A stretch of DNA of 64,000 nt from Streptomyces sp. NRRL F-2580 (GCF_000720115.1 NZ_JOIR01000007.1:1-64000); one strand, 5' to 3'. Shown: positions 46,412 through 55,812, counted from the stretch's first letter. A program made the numbers and translations. The notes: generated by a model not told the origin, from the sequence alone.

Positions 46412-47605
46412 CTAGAGCGGCACCCGGGCCACCAGAAGCAGGTACAGCCCGTAGCCGTAACCGAGCCCGGCCACCACCGCGGTCACCACGACCGCGGTGC
46501 GGGGCCGGGCTCGCGCCATGACGGCGGCCGGCGGCAGGAGCAGCGGGAAGGCCGGCAGCAGGAAGCGCGGCTTGGACTCGAAGAAACCGGCCCCGCCGAA
46601 GGCCATCACCAGCAGGACCGCGGTGTACACGAGGAGCGCGAGCGGCGTGCGGTCCAGGAACAGCAGCACCGCGAGCAGCCCGGCCGCGGCCAGCAGCACC
46701 ACCGTCACGGTGGTGGCGAGGGGCACGTGCCCGCCGGTCAGCACCCGCTCGGCCGAGCGCAGCGCCCCGGCGCCGAAGTCGAAGCGGGAGCCCCAGCTGC
46801 GCTGCACGGCGAAGTAGCCGCCGAAGGGGTCGCGCACCTTCACCCCGACGGCCAGGACGTACGCCGCCCAGCCCGCCGGCGCCACCAGCCCGGCCACCCA
46901 CACCTCAGGCGCCCGGGATCTTCGTACGAGGATGGCGTGGAGGGCCAGGGCCGACACGGCGGCCGCGACGGCGAGGCCGGTGGGCCGGGTCAGCCCGGCG
47001 AGTACGGCGAGGCCGGCGGCCCCCAGCCAGCGGCCCCGCAGCAGGGCGTACAGGGCCCAGGCGGCGAAGGCGGCCAGCAGTGCCTCGGTGTAGGCGAGGG
47101 TGAGCACCACCGAGTGCGGCAGGGCCGCCCACAGCCCCACGAGCAGCAGCCCGGCGCGCGGCCCGAGGACCCGCTCCCCGACCCGGTAGATCCCGACGGC
47201 GGCGACGGCCGCGGCCGTCCAGGTGACGAGGAGCGCGGCGGGGACGGGCCCGCCGGGCAGGATGCCGGAGACGGCCCGTATCAGCGCCGGGTAGAGCGGG
47301 AAGAAGGCCTGGTCGCTCTGGACGGGCCCGGTGCCGGTGGCGGCGTCGGGCCACATCAGGGTGCGGCCGTAGCCGTGGGCCGCGATCCGGAGGTACCAGT
47401 CCGCGTCCCAGGACCGGCCGAGCACCCGCAGCGGATCCCGCCCGGCCCACCAGGACCCGAGGGCGAGCACCAGCACCCCGGCCCCGCGCACGGCGGCGAA
47501 CACCCCGAGCGCGATCACCGCCGGCGGCGCGGCCGACCGTACGGCGCGGACCGCGCGCATCTCCAGGGGCGACGCGGACACGGTCGCTCTGCCCGTTGCC
47601 ATCAA
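46412..47605 (-). CDS. Polytopic mannosyltransferase (GT-C, PIG-V-like; 397 aa)
   Basis: A GT-C-fold integral membrane glycosyltransferase with about ten helices. The first luminal loop has WDADWYLRIAAHGYG, with the Asp expected for GT-C catalysis, then QAFFPLYPALIRAV. Later segments include LLLVGLWAALPHSVVLTLAYTEALLAAFAAW, LAGLTRPTGLAVAAAV and AFGGAGFFESKPRFLLPAFPLLL. The layout fits the PIG-V/GPI-mannosyltransferase-2-like family, which uses polyprenyl-phosphate mannose at the outer face of the membrane. Donor and acceptor are not known here. The start is at 47605 (or 47602). It is single on this strand. Confidence 0.82.
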   Translation of the reverse strand: MMATGRATVSASPLEMRAVRAVRSAAPPAVIALGVFAAVRGAGVLVLALGSWWAGRDPLRVLGRSWDADWYLRIAAHGYGRTLMWPDAATGTGPVQSDQAFFPLYPALIRAVSGILPGGPVPAALLVTWTAAAVAAVGIYRVGERVLGPRAGLLLVGLWAALPHSVVLTLAYTEALLAAFAAWALYALLRGRWLGAAGLAVLAGLTRPTGLAVAAAVSALALHAILVRRSRAPEVWVAGLVAPAGWAAYVLAVGVKVRDPFGGYFAVQRSWGSRFDFGAGALRSAERVLTGGHVPLATTVTVVLLAAAGLLAVLLFLDRTPLALLVYTAVLLVMAFGGAGFFESKPRFLLPAFPLLLPPAAVMARARPRTAVVVTAVVAGLGYGYGLYLLLVARVPL

Positions 47606-47751
47606 TCCCGACTTCCGTCTCTCGGTGAGGTCCGCTCACCGGGAGGTGAGGGCTTCGGGCACTCGTGCGAGCGACAGCTTCACACCGGCCTCGGCCGGCC
47701 CGCAAGCACCCCTGCCGGCCCCAGTCGGACGGCAGGGTCCCGGGGCGGGTC

Positions 47752-48942
47752 TCAGAGGCCGCGCAGCCGTGAGGCGGCCTCCCGCAGGACGTCCTCGCGC
47801 TTGCAGAAGGCCCAGCGGACCTGGGTGGCGCCGGCGGACTTGTCGTCGTAGAAGACCTGGTTCGGGATGGCGACGACGCCGCAGCGCTCGGGCAGGGCGC
47901 GGCAGAAGGCGAGGCCGTCCTTCTCGCCGAGGGGGGTGATGTCGGTGGTGATGAAGTACGTCCCCTGCGGGCGGAAGACCTCGAAGCCGGCCGCCGCGAG
48001 GCCGTCGGCGAGGATGTCGCGCTTGGCGGCCAGGTCGGCGCGGAAGGCTTCGTAGTACGTGTCGGGGAGGACGAGGGCCTCGGCGATGGCGTACTGGAAG
48101 GGGCCCGAGGAGACGTAGGTGAGGAACTGCTTGGCCGAGCGGACCGCCGTGACCAGCTCCGGGGGCGCGGTGACCCAGCCGACCTTCCAGCCCGTGAAGG
48201 AGAAGGTCTTCCCCGCCGAGGAGATGGTGACCGTGCGCTCGCGCATGCCGGGGAGGCCCGCCAGGGGGACGTGGGCGCCCTCGAAGACCAGGTGCTCGTA
48301 CACCTCGTCCGTGACGACCAGCAGATCGCGCTCGACCGCCAGCTCGGCGATCGCGGCGAGCTCGGCCGCGGTCAGGACGGTGCCCGTCGGGTTGTGCGGG
48401 GTGTTCAGCAGGAGCAGCCGGGTGCGCGGGGTGACGGCGGCGCGCAGTTCGTCCAGGTCGAGGGCGAAGGCCCCGGCGTGCGGGCGCAGGGTGACCGGGA
48501 CGCGTACGGCGCCGGCCATCGCGATGCAGGCCGCGTACGAGTCGTAGTACGGCTCCAGGGCGATGACCTCGTCACCGGGCTCCAGCAGGGCGAGGAGGGA
48601 GGCGGCGATGGCCTCGGTGGCGCCCGCCGTGACCAGGACCTCGGTGTCGGGGTCGTAGGACAGGCCGTAGAAGCGCTGCTGGTGGGCGGCGATCGCGGTG
48701 CGCAGCTCGGGGACGCCGGGGCCGGGCGGGTACTGGTTGCCCCGGCCCGTGAGGACCGCGCGGGAGGCCGCCTCGGCGATCTCCGCCGGGCCGTCGGTGT
48801 CGGGGAAACCCTGGCCGAGGTTGATCGAACCGGTGCGGGCGGCCAGTGCCGACATCTCCGCGAAGATCGTCGTGCCGAAGGCCGCCAGCCGGCGGTTCAG
48901 GAAGGGGCGGTCGCTGCTCACGGGTGCGCTCATGGGCGTCAT
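47752..48942 (-). CDS. PLP-dependent class I/II aminotransferase (396 aa)
   Basis: A fold-type I aminotransferase of the DapC/kynurenine-aminotransferase type. SSAGKTFSFTGWKVGW carries the PLP Lys. NTPHNPTGTVLTAAEL, VVTDEVYEHLVFEG and GAGTxExI-like AGATEAIAASLLALLEPGDEVIALEPYYDSYAA are the other landmarks. N-terminal ARTGSINLGQGFPDTDGP is typical of this group. Substrate could be N-succinyl-LL-diaminopimelate, kynurenine or an aromatic amino acid; the tryptophan-degradation genes at 56-59 kb make kynurenine possible, though unproven. The start is at 48942. An alternative start at MSAPV lies nine bases further in. Confidence 0.9.
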   Translation of the reverse strand: MTPMSAPVSSDRPFLNRRLAAFGTTIFAEMSALAARTGSINLGQGFPDTDGPAEIAEAASRAVLTGRGNQYPPGPGVPELRTAIAAHQQRFYGLSYDPDTEVLVTAGATEAIAASLLALLEPGDEVIALEPYYDSYAACIAMAGAVRVPVTLRPHAGAFALDLDELRAAVTPRTRLLLLNTPHNPTGTVLTAAELAAIAELAVERDLLVVTDEVYEHLVFEGAHVPLAGLPGMRERTVTISSAGKTFSFTGWKVGWVTAPPELVTAVRSAKQFLTYVSSGPFQYAIAEALVLPDTYYEAFRADLAAKRDILADGLAAAGFEVFRPQGTYFITTDITPLGEKDGLAFCRALPERCGVVAIPNQVFYDDKSAGATQVRWAFCKREDVLREAASRLRGL

Positions 48943-49072
48943 CCTGGGGTCAACCTCTGGACTTCCTCAAGTGTGCTTTGGGCCGTGCGGCCCGGGGGCA
49001 TCCCCCCTTCACGCGGGACGAGGGGATCCCGCTCCCCGGGAAGACCGGGGCGTGAGAGAAGGGCGGACCGCA

Positions 49073-49297
49073 ATGTTCGTCTTCATCGTTGGAGCATTCC
49101 TGATCGTCGCGTTCGTCGTGGCGATCGCAGCCCGCTCGGCCAAGAGCGGGCAGACCCGCGGCGGCCGCAAGCGCAGCGGCAGCTCGTGGGTGGACGGGGG
49201 CGGCGGCTCGGGCTGCGGCTCCTCCTCGTCCTGCGGCTCCTCCTCGTCCTGCGGCTCGTCGTCCTCGTGCGGCGGCGGGGGGTGCGGTTCCAGCTGA
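49073..49297 (+). CDS. Membrane miniprotein with Cys/Ser repeats (74 aa)
   Basis: Residues 1-21 are one transmembrane helix (MFVFIVGAFLIVAFVVAIAA). A short basic segment follows (RSAKSGQTRGGRKRSG). The C-terminus repeats CGSSSS three times (GCGSSSSCGSSSSCGSSSSCGGGGCGSS, split here by its Gly turns), with six Cys in all. The repeats could bind metal or form disulfides outside the cell. No family is recognised. The start is ATG 49073 with AAGGGCGGA upstream. The gene stands alone on this strand, and its codons in the repeat are biased to TCC/TGC. Confidence 0.65.
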   Translation: MFVFIVGAFLIVAFVVAIAARSAKSGQTRGGRKRSGSSWVDGGGGSGCGSSSSCGSSSSCGSSSSCGGGGCGSS

Positions 49298-49641
49298 CAC
49301 GGGGCAGCGGGCACCGCGTGGACGAGGGCGCTCGGCGGTCCGGTTTCCGTCGGGCGTCCTCGTCGTTCTCCCCTGTGTGACGACTCGTTCGCCGATGCAT
49401 GACGACGCGCGGGACGCAACAAGTTGAACACGTGAACTGTGGAGCCCCCGGGGGGATGTAAACCACTTCAAGTTGGGTAAAAACGCTGTGAGTGCCGTGC
49501 CTTTCATGATTCCCTCGGTTGAGTAGACCAGTCCTCGGACCTCCCTGGACTTCCTGTGGACCCGTGCCGGTGTCCCCCCACCCGTTGACTACCGCTGGCG
49601 GGCCCCGGCCCATCTCCCTCGCGCGTTTGCGGAGCCGACTC
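49298..49641. other. Intergenic region before the DUF2617 gene
   Basis: 344 bases with no gene. The stretch 49430-49520 is lower in GC than its surroundings (TTCAAGTTGGGTAAAAACGC) and is the likely promoter of the next operon. Confidence 0.4.
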
Positions 49642-50190
49642 ATGCTCACGACCCTCCAGACCTCCTACACCGACACGCGTGCCGCCGATCTCGCCTGGGC
49701 CCTGGGTCGGGACCGGCTGCCCGCCCTGGCCGTACTGAATCTCGAACTGTCCGGAGCCAAGGTGGAGTTGCGCCTGCTCGGGGCCTCCCACCAGGTTCTT
49801 CTGGAAGAGGCCGAGGTGCTCTGCTCGGAGACGGTCGCCTGTATGCCCGGCAGCAGTACGCCGCTGCCGCTCGGCGTGGCCAAACGGGTGGGTGACTGGG
49901 AGTACGAGTTCGCCGCGCGGGTCGAGACGCTGTCCCGCGGGTCCTTCGCGGGGCGGGCGCAGGAACTGCTCGCACTGGTGGCTGACCACCCGAACGGGCT
50001 AGCGGGGACCTTCCCCGGAAGTCCGCACGCCTTCACGGCCATGCTCGCGCAGCGCTACGAGGGCCAGGTGCGCTGGCGGACCTGGCACGCGTACCCGCAG
50101 GAGGGCCAGCTGGTGGCCACCCGGACCCGGGTGGGCGTACGGACGGGGGCCCCGGCGGAGGCGGCGCTGGAATCGCCGGCGCTGCTGTAG
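49642..50190 (+). CDS. DUF2617 protein (182 aa)
   Basis: A 182-residue soluble protein of the DUF2617 family: TSYTDTRAADLAWALGRDRLPALAVLNLELSGAKVELRLLGASHQVLLE at the N-terminus, LPLGVAKRVGDWEYEFAARVETLS, then HAFTAMLAQRYEGQVRWRTWHAYPQEGQLVATRTRV. It is found in actinobacteria directly before the membrane spermidine synthase gene, as here. No activity is known. The start is ATG 49642; GGAG lies about eight bases upstream. It is probably co-transcribed with the synthase 211 bp downstream. Confidence 0.88.
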   Translation: MLTTLQTSYTDTRAADLAWALGRDRLPALAVLNLELSGAKVELRLLGASHQVLLEEAEVLCSETVACMPGSSTPLPLGVAKRVGDWEYEFAARVETLSRGSFAGRAQELLALVADHPNGLAGTFPGSPHAFTAMLAQRYEGQVRWRTWHAYPQEGQLVATRTRVGVRTGAPAEAALESPALL

Positions 50191-50401
50191 CGGCCGCGGG
50201 AGGCGCGGGTCGGGCGCGTGCGGGGCCCGGTCGGCCGCGTGCGGGGTCGGGTGCGTGCGGGGTCGGTCCGGGCGCGGGGCCGGCGGGCGCCGCCGGGGCG
50301 CGGACGGCCCGGCGCCGTTACGCCAACTGGCTGGATCGGTGCGCCACTTGCACTCATGTGGGTGACCGGATGTAGGAGGGTGGTGACGTACGGTTCGCTT
50401 C

Positions 50402-52045
50402 ATGATCGACCGTTCCGTCCCGCGCCGGGTGCTCCCGGCTCCGGAGCCGCGGGGCGCCGCGACCCTCCCGGCCGCCCTGCCCGTACGGCCCCGGACCGGC
50501 CGACTCCTCGTCCTGGCCACCGTGTTCGTCTGCGCCGCCTGCGGGCTCGTGTACGAACTGGAGCTGCTCGCCCTGGGCACCTACCTCATCGGCGACTCCG
50601 TCACCCAGGCGTCGGTCGTGCTGTCCGTCATGGTCTTCGCCATGGGCGTGGGCTCCCTGCTCGCCAAGCGCCTGCGCCACCGGCCCGCCTTCGGCTTCGG
50701 CGCCATCGAGGCCGGGCTCGCCCTCCTGGGCGGGCTCTCGGCCATGGCGCTCTACGCGAGCTTCGCCTGGCTGGGGGAGTCCCGCCCCGCCCTCGTCGCC
50801 TTCTCCTTCGCCATCGGGGTGCTCATCGGCGCGGAGATCCCGCTGCTGATGGTCCTCATCCAGCGCATCCGCAGACAGGACGCGGGCGGGGCCGTCGCCG
50901 ACCTGTTCGCCGCCGACTACGTCGGCGCCCTCGTCGGCGGCCTCGCCTTCCCGTTCCTGCTGCTCCCGGTGCTCGGCCAGCTCACCGGCGCCATGCTCAC
51001 CGGCACCGTCAACGCGGCCGTCGGCGGCGGGCTGGTCCTGTGGCTGTTCCGGCGCGACCTGAGCCGCCGCCGCCGCTGGCTGCTGATCGCCGCCAACGTG
51101 ACCGTGCTGGCCGTGCTCGCGTCGGCAACCGTCCTCGCCGACGATTTCGAGCGGGTGGCGCGGCGCGCCGTCTACGGCGGGGAGGTGCGCGTCGCCGTCC
51201 AGACCGGAGTGCAGGAGCTGGTCCTCACCGGCCCCCCGACCGGCTCCCCGCGCTCCCTCGACCTGTACCTCGACGGACGGCTGCGGGTCAGCGGCTACGA
51301 CGAGTACCGCTACCACGAGGCCCTGGTCCACCCCGCGATGACCGGTCCGCACGCCCGGGTCCTGATCCTCGGCGGCGGCGACGGGCTCGCCGCCCGCGAG
51401 GTGCTCCGCTACCGGGACGTCGCCTCCGTCACCGTGGTCGAGCTCGACCCCGGCGTGGTCGGGCTCGCCCGCACCGATCCGATGCTCTCCGCGCTCAACG
51501 GCCGGGCGTACGAGGACCCCCGCCTGGCCGTCGTCACCCAGGACGCCTTCCGCTGGCTGCGCGGGCCGGCCGCCTCCAGCCGTTTCGACGTCATCGTCTC
51601 CGACCTCCCGGACCCGGGCATCACCCCCAGCACGAAGCTGTACTCGCAGGAGTTCTACGGGCTGGCCGCGCGGGCCCTGCGCCCCGGGGGCCGGATCGCC
51701 GTGCACGCCGGGCCGCTGGCCACGCGCCCGCGTACGTACTGGACCGTCGACTCCACCCTGCGCGCGGCCGGCCTGCTGACCTCCCAGTACAGCGCGGGCG
51801 GCCGTCTGTCCGGCTTCGCCGCCGGACCCGACCGCAGCCCCCTCGGCGTGGCCGACGCCCCGCCGCAGGACTGGGGCTTCGTCCTGGCCGCCCGCGACGG
51901 GGTCCCCCCGCTGCGCGTGGACCGCGACACGCCCGCCCTGCGCTCGCTGTCGACGCGCTCGCTGCAGGACGCCGCGCGCGACGCGGAACGCACCCGGGTG
52001 CCCGGGCTCCCGCCGTCGACCCTTCCGCACCCGCGGTATTCGTGA
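50402..52045 (+). CDS. Membrane-anchored spermidine synthase-like protein (547 aa)
   Basis: Residues 35-260 hold about seven transmembrane helices ([61 protein letters not shown] and others). The C-terminal domain is a class I methyltransferase-fold aminopropyltransferase ([70 protein letters not shown]). The GGGDG and DxPDP motifs are intact. It would transfer an aminopropyl group from decarboxylated SAM to an amine, though the true product is uncertain. The start is ATG 50402. It follows a DUF2617 gene, the usual neighbour. The protein has a Pro/Ala/Arg-rich N-terminus. Confidence 0.9.
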   Translation: MIDRSVPRRVLPAPEPRGAATLPAALPVRPRTGRLLVLATVFVCAACGLVYELELLALGTYLIGDSVTQASVVLSVMVFAMGVGSLLAKRLRHRPAFGFGAIEAGLALLGGLSAMALYASFAWLGESRPALVAFSFAIGVLIGAEIPLLMVLIQRIRRQDAGGAVADLFAADYVGALVGGLAFPFLLLPVLGQLTGAMLTGTVNAAVGGGLVLWLFRRDLSRRRRWLLIAANVTVLAVLASATVLADDFERVARRAVYGGEVRVAVQTGVQELVLTGPPTGSPRSLDLYLDGRLRVSGYDEYRYHEALVHPAMTGPHARVLILGGGDGLAAREVLRYRDVASVTVVELDPGVVGLARTDPMLSALNGRAYEDPRLAVVTQDAFRWLRGPAASSRFDVIVSDLPDPGITPSTKLYSQEFYGLAARALRPGGRIAVHAGPLATRPRTYWTVDSTLRAAGLLTSQYSAGGRLSGFAAGPDRSPLGVADAPPQDWGFVLAARDGVPPLRVDRDTPALRSLSTRSLQDAARDAERTRVPGLPPSTLPHPRYS

Positions 52046-52077
52046 CCCGGTGCGCTGTCGTCGGTAGGCTCGACCGC

Positions 52078-52893
52078 ATGGAGCATCAGGTGTTCGTCCC
52101 GGTACCGGCAGACGATCTCCGCGCCGTGCTGCGCGACCCCGCCCGGGTCGCCCGGTGCGTGCCGGGACTCCAGCAGGACGCCGACACCGACGCCGGGCCG
52201 GTCTCCGGCCGGCTGAAGGTCCGCGTCGGCGGGAGCACCGTGACCTACCGGGGGGCCCTGGCCGTCATCGAGCGGGACCCCGGGCACTTCACCTTCGAGG
52301 GTGAGGGCACGGAGGTCCGCGGCAGCGGGACGGTGAAGTTCTCCGTCGACCTGCGGCTGTCCCCCGCCGAGGAGGGGACCCGGCTGGACTTCACCGCCGG
52401 GGCCACCGCCGACGGGCGGGCCGCCGCCTTCAGCCCCCAGGCCGTGGCCGCCGCCGTACAGCGGCTGCTGGAACGGGCCGCCGGCCAGCTGAGCGCCGGA
52501 TCCGCCCTCGGTGACCCCGTCGCCGAGGCCGAGGAGGCGGAGGAGGCCGCGCAGGCCGGTCCCGGGTTCGTCGAGGACGACGTCACCGAGGTCAGTGCCT
52601 CCGTCTTCGACACCGAGGTACCGCCCCCGTCGCTGGACCCGTTCCTGGCAGGCGGGTTCGAGGAGCTGGACGGGGCCCCGCGGCCCCCGGCCGAGGCCGC
52701 GCACGCCCGCCGCACCATGATCGGCCGCAGTGCGGAGGAGGTGGACCACGCGCCGCCGCGCGGCCGGTACGCCCCGGTCCCCGCGCCCGCCTCCACCACC
52801 GCCGGCGACAGCCTGCGCTGGATCGCCCCGGCCGCCGCTCTCGCGCTGGCCTCGGCGGTCGTCATCGGCCGGGCCCTGCGCCGCCGTCGCTGA
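52078..52893 (+). CDS. SRPBCC/CoxG-like protein with C-terminal membrane anchor (271 aa)
   Basis: Residues 1-150 form a START/SRPBCC-type domain of the CoxG kind (MEHQVFVPVPADDLRAVLRDPARVARCVPGL, LKVRVGGSTVTYRGALAVIERD, FTFEGEGTEVRGSGTVKFSVDLRL). An acidic, Glu/Ala-rich linker follows (155-235). Residues 240-262 form a single transmembrane helix (IAPAAALALASAVVIGRAL), and the end is RRRR. CoxG proteins assist CO-dehydrogenase maturation, but no cox genes are visible here. A lipid- or ligand-binding role at the membrane is all that can be inferred. The start is ATG 52078. Confidence 0.85.
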   Translation: MEHQVFVPVPADDLRAVLRDPARVARCVPGLQQDADTDAGPVSGRLKVRVGGSTVTYRGALAVIERDPGHFTFEGEGTEVRGSGTVKFSVDLRLSPAEEGTRLDFTAGATADGRAAAFSPQAVAAAVQRLLERAAGQLSAGSALGDPVAEAEEAEEAAQAGPGFVEDDVTEVSASVFDTEVPPPSLDPFLAGGFEELDGAPRPPAEAAHARRTMIGRSAEEVDHAPPRGRYAPVPAPASTTAGDSLRWIAPAAALALASAVVIGRALRRRR

Positions 52894-52926
52894 CCTGCGG
52901 CCGCGGCCCGCATTAGGGTCGACCGC

Positions 52927-53715
52927 ATGAGTACGCAACTGAGCGCCGGCGGCGCCGAGGTGACGGTCGACCAGGAGAACGGCTGCCGCATCAGCAGCCT
53001 GCGCATCGACGGGACGGAGCTGCTGCGCCAGGGCCCGCGGTACGGGGCGTTCCCGATGGTCCCGTGGTGCGGCCGGATCGAGAACGGCCGGTTCCGCGAC
53101 GGCGCCACCGTCCACCAGATGCCGGTCAACCACCCGCCGCACGCCCTCCACGGGTTCGGCCGCGACGCCCCCTGGCGCCCGGCGGGGGCCACCGCCACCG
53201 AGGCGGCGTTCACCTACGACCTCGGCGAGCCGTGGCCCTACCCCGGCCGCGTCACCCAGGTCTTCGCGCTCACCGAGGACGCGCTCACCCTCACCCTGGG
53301 CGTCGAGACCTACGGGGACTCCTTCCCGGCGCAGGCCGGCTGGCACCCCTGGTTCCGGCGCGACCTCGGGACCGGCGGCGGGGCGGCGGAGCTCTCCTTC
53401 GAGCCCGCCTGGCAGGAGGAGCGCGGCGCCGACCACCTCCCCACCGGCCACCGCATCGACCCGAAGCCCGGCCCCTGGGACGACTGCTTCGGCATGCCGC
53501 ACGGCGTCGACGTCACCCTCACCTGGCCCGGCGCCCTGGAACTGCGGCTCACCAGCCGGGCCGAATGGGTGGTCGTCTACGACGAGGAGTCCGAGGCCGT
53601 CTGCGTGGAGCCGCAGTCCGGTCCGCCGAACGGGCTGAACACCCTGCCGCGCCTGGTCACACCCGTCGATCCGCTGGAGGTCTCCACGACGTGGACGTGG
53701 CGGCGGCTGCGCTAG
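52927..53715 (+). CDS. Aldose 1-epimerase family protein (262 aa)
   Basis: A galactose-mutarotase-like beta-sandwich enzyme that interconverts sugar anomers. ISSLRIDGTELLRQGPRYGAFPMVPWCGRIENGRF, HPPHALHGFGRDAPWRP (the His of HGFGR is expected to be the acid), YPGRVTQVFALTEDALTLTLGVET, and the later AGWHPWFRR with the second catalytic His. A GluGlu/Asp pair (ESEAVCVEPQSGPPN) follows. The sugar is not known. The start ATG 52927 follows the SRPBCC gene after 33 bp and pyrE starts 21 bp after the stop, so the run 52078-54276 may be one transcription unit. Confidence 0.9.
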   Translation: MSTQLSAGGAEVTVDQENGCRISSLRIDGTELLRQGPRYGAFPMVPWCGRIENGRFRDGATVHQMPVNHPPHALHGFGRDAPWRPAGATATEAAFTYDLGEPWPYPGRVTQVFALTEDALTLTLGVETYGDSFPAQAGWHPWFRRDLGTGGGAAELSFEPAWQEERGADHLPTGHRIDPKPGPWDDCFGMPHGVDVTLTWPGALELRLTSRAEWVVVYDEESEAVCVEPQSGPPNGLNTLPRLVTPVDPLEVSTTWTWRRLR

Positions 53716-53736
53716 GGCGCAATTAAGCTCAGGGCC

Positions 53737-54276
53737 ATGAGTGACGTACGGGATGCGCTTCTGCAGCAGATCAAGGACAAGGCCGTCGTGCACGGCAAGG
53801 TGATCCTCTCCTCCGGCCGGGAGGCCGACTACTACATCGACCTCCGGCGGATCACCCTCGACGGCGAGGCGGCCCCGCTGGTCGGTCAGGTCATGCTTGA
53901 CCTGACCGCCGAGCTCGACTTCGACTGCGTCGGCGGTCTGACCCTGGGCGCCGACCCGGTCGCGACCTCGATGCTGCACGCCTCCGCCGCGCGCGGACAG
54001 CGCCTGGACGCCTTCGTCGTCCGCAAGGCGCAGAAGGCCCACGGCATGCAGCGCCGCATCGAGGGCACCGACGTGAAGGGCAAGCGCTGCCTGGTCGTCG
54101 AGGACACCTCGACCACCGGCGGTTCCCCGCTGACCGCCGTCGAGGCGGTCCGCGAGGCCGGCGGCGAGGTCGTCGCCGTCGCCACGATCGTCGACCGCGG
54201 CGCGGCCGACGCCATCGCCGAGGCCGGTCTCCCGTACCTCACCGGCTACCACCTCGGGGACCTGGGCCTGTCCTAG
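53737..54276 (+). CDS. pyrE: Orotate phosphoribosyltransferase
   Basis: A 179-residue type I phosphoribosyltransferase that makes OMP from orotate and PRPP in pyrimidine synthesis. LQQIKDKAVVHGKVILSSGREADYYIDLRRITLDGEAAPLVG at the start, LGADPVATSMLHAS and VVRKAQKAHGMQRRIEG (the dimer loop), and the PRPP-binding motif CLVVEDTSTTGGSPLTAVEAVREAG. It has the length of actinobacterial PyrE. The start is ATG 53737. It is followed by a palindrome that contains parS and may terminate transcription. Confidence 0.96.
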   Translation: MSDVRDALLQQIKDKAVVHGKVILSSGREADYYIDLRRITLDGEAAPLVGQVMLDLTAELDFDCVGGLTLGADPVATSMLHASAARGQRLDAFVVRKAQKAHGMQRRIEGTDVKGKRCLVVEDTSTTGGSPLTAVEAVREAGGEVVAVATIVDRGAADAIAEAGLPYLTGYHLGDLGLS

Positions 54277-54394
54277 GAAGGGCCTCCTTCCGGGTCTCCT
54301 TTCGGGGCCCGGGGGCGCCGGACCGGCCACCGGGACAACTGGTGACGAAGGTCCTCGCCGACGCCTGAGCCGGTCCTGACCTGCGCTTTCGTGG

Positions 54395-54430
54395 CGGCCC
54401 GGGATGTTTCACGTGAAACATCCCGGGCCG
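54395..54430. promoter_or_regulatory. parS-containing perfect 36-bp palindrome between pyrE and fba
   Basis: CGGCCCGGGATGTTTCAC is followed at once by its exact complement. The centre, TGTTTCACGTGAAACA (54405-54420), matches the ParB-binding parS consensus, whose Streptomyces core is GTTTCACGTGAAAC. The flanking GC-rich arms also allow a terminator stem, so it may both nucleate ParB and end the pyrE transcript. Streptomyces parS sites cluster around oriC; this suggests an origin-proximal position. Confidence 0.85.
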
Positions 54431-54560
54431 TTCGCCCAGCACGTGAGACCGGCAGGCTGGACCCCCGCGCTGAGTCTGGAAAGATAGGCGCGACGATGAC
54501 GTCGCCCCCAGGTCAGGGCCCGCAATAAGCACACTCCCCGCACATCCAAGGAGCGGACAG

Positions 54561-55583
54561 ATGCCCATCGCAACCCCCGAGGTCTACAACGAGATGCTCG
54601 ACCGGGCGAAGGCAGGCAAGTTCGCCTACCCGGCCATCAACGTGACCTCCTCCCAGACCCTGCACGCTGCCCTGCGCGGCTTCGCGGAGGCCGAGAGCGA
54701 CGGCATCATCCAGATCTCCACCGGTGGTGCGGAGTTCCTGGGTGGCCAGCACAACAAGGACATGGTCACCGGTGCGGTAGCCCTGGCCGAGTTCGCCCAC
54801 ATCGTGGCCGCCAAGTACGACATCACCGTCGCGCTGCACACGGACCACTGCCCCAAGGACAAGCTGGACGGCTATGTCCGCCCGCTGCTCGACATCTCCG
54901 CCGAGCGCGTGGCCCGCGGTCTGAACCCGCTCTTCCAGTCGCACATGTGGGACGGCTCCGCCGAGACCCTGGCCGACAACCTGGCCATCGGCCAGGAGCT
55001 GCTCGCCAAGGCCGTCGCCGCGAAGATCATCCTTGAGGTCGAGATCACCCCGACCGGTGGCGAGGAGGACGGCGTCAGCCACGAGATCAACGACGAGCTG
55101 TACACCACCGTCGACGACGCCATCCGCACCGCCGAGGCCCTGGGCCTGGGCGAGAAGGGCCGCTACCTGCTGGCCGCGTCCTTCGGCAACGTCCACGGCG
55201 TCTACAAGCCGGGCAACGTCGTCCTGCGCCCCGAGCTCCTCAAGGACCTCCAGGCCGGTGTCGGCGAGAAGTACGGCAAGGCCTCGCCGTTCGACTTCGT
55301 CTTCCACGGCGGTTCGGGCTCCACGGCCGAGGAGATCGCCACCGCGCTGGAGAACGGCGTCGTGAAGATGAACCTCGACACCGACACCCAGTACGCCTTC
55401 ACCCGCCCGGTCGTGGACCACATGTTCACCAACTACGCCGGTGTCCTGAAGGTCGACGGCGAGGTCGGCACCAAGTCGAAGTACGACCCGCGCACCTGGG
55501 GCAAGGCCGCCGAGGCCGGCATGGCCGCGCGTGTCGCCGAGGCGTGCGCGAACCTGCGCTCCACCGGTACCAAGCTGAAGTAG
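54561..55583 (+). CDS. fba: Class II fructose-bisphosphate aldolase
   Basis: A 340-residue Zn-dependent aldolase of glycolysis/gluconeogenesis. MPIATPEVYNEMLDRAKAGKFAYPAINVTSSQTLHAALRGFAEAESDGIIQISTGG at the N-terminus, TVALHTDHCPKDKLDGYVRPLLDIS (HxDHC, with metal His and the catalytic Asp), EVEITPTGGEEDGVSHE, SFGNVHGVYKPGNVVLRPEL (metal His), and VFHGGSGSTAEEIATALENGVVKMNLDTDTQYAFT (substrate loop). It starts at ATG 54561 with AAGGAG upstream. It is the usual neighbour of pyrE in Streptomyces. A terminator follows. Confidence 0.98.
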   Translation: MPIATPEVYNEMLDRAKAGKFAYPAINVTSSQTLHAALRGFAEAESDGIIQISTGGAEFLGGQHNKDMVTGAVALAEFAHIVAAKYDITVALHTDHCPKDKLDGYVRPLLDISAERVARGLNPLFQSHMWDGSAETLADNLAIGQELLAKAVAAKIILEVEITPTGGEEDGVSHEINDELYTTVDDAIRTAEALGLGEKGRYLLAASFGNVHGVYKPGNVVLRPELLKDLQAGVGEKYGKASPFDFVFHGGSGSTAEEIATALENGVVKMNLDTDTQYAFTRPVVDHMFTNYAGVLKVDGEVGTKSKYDPRTWGKAAEAGMAARVAEACANLRSTGTKLK

Positions 55584-55610
55584 TCGGCCCCAGCGGCCAC
55601 CCCGCACCAC

Positions 55611-55653
55611 CGAAGGGCCCGGCCCCCGTCCGCGACGGAGGCCGGGCCCTTCG
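55611..55653. terminator. Terminator after fba
   Basis: CGAAGGGCCCGGCC and its exact complement enclose an inner CCGTC/GACGG stem: 14 + 5 pairs. It lies 28 bp after the stop. Confidence 0.88.
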
Positions 55654-55812
55654 CGTACGTGCCCGGGCGCCGCACGGCTCGAACGAGGCGGGCGTGCGCG
55701 ACGGTTCGAGGGGGCGCCGGGGGCACCGGCGGGGCCGCGGATCCGCGACTCCCGCACCGGAGCGCGGCCACCACTGCGCCGCCCAGCGGCAGCGGCCCGG
55801 CAGACTGGGGGC

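Noticed and set aside
50191..50330. GTGCGGGGTCGG-type repeats before the spermidine-synthase gene
   Set aside because: Irregular GC-rich runs typical of Streptomyces intergenic DNA. No clear unit, dyad or conserved spacing.
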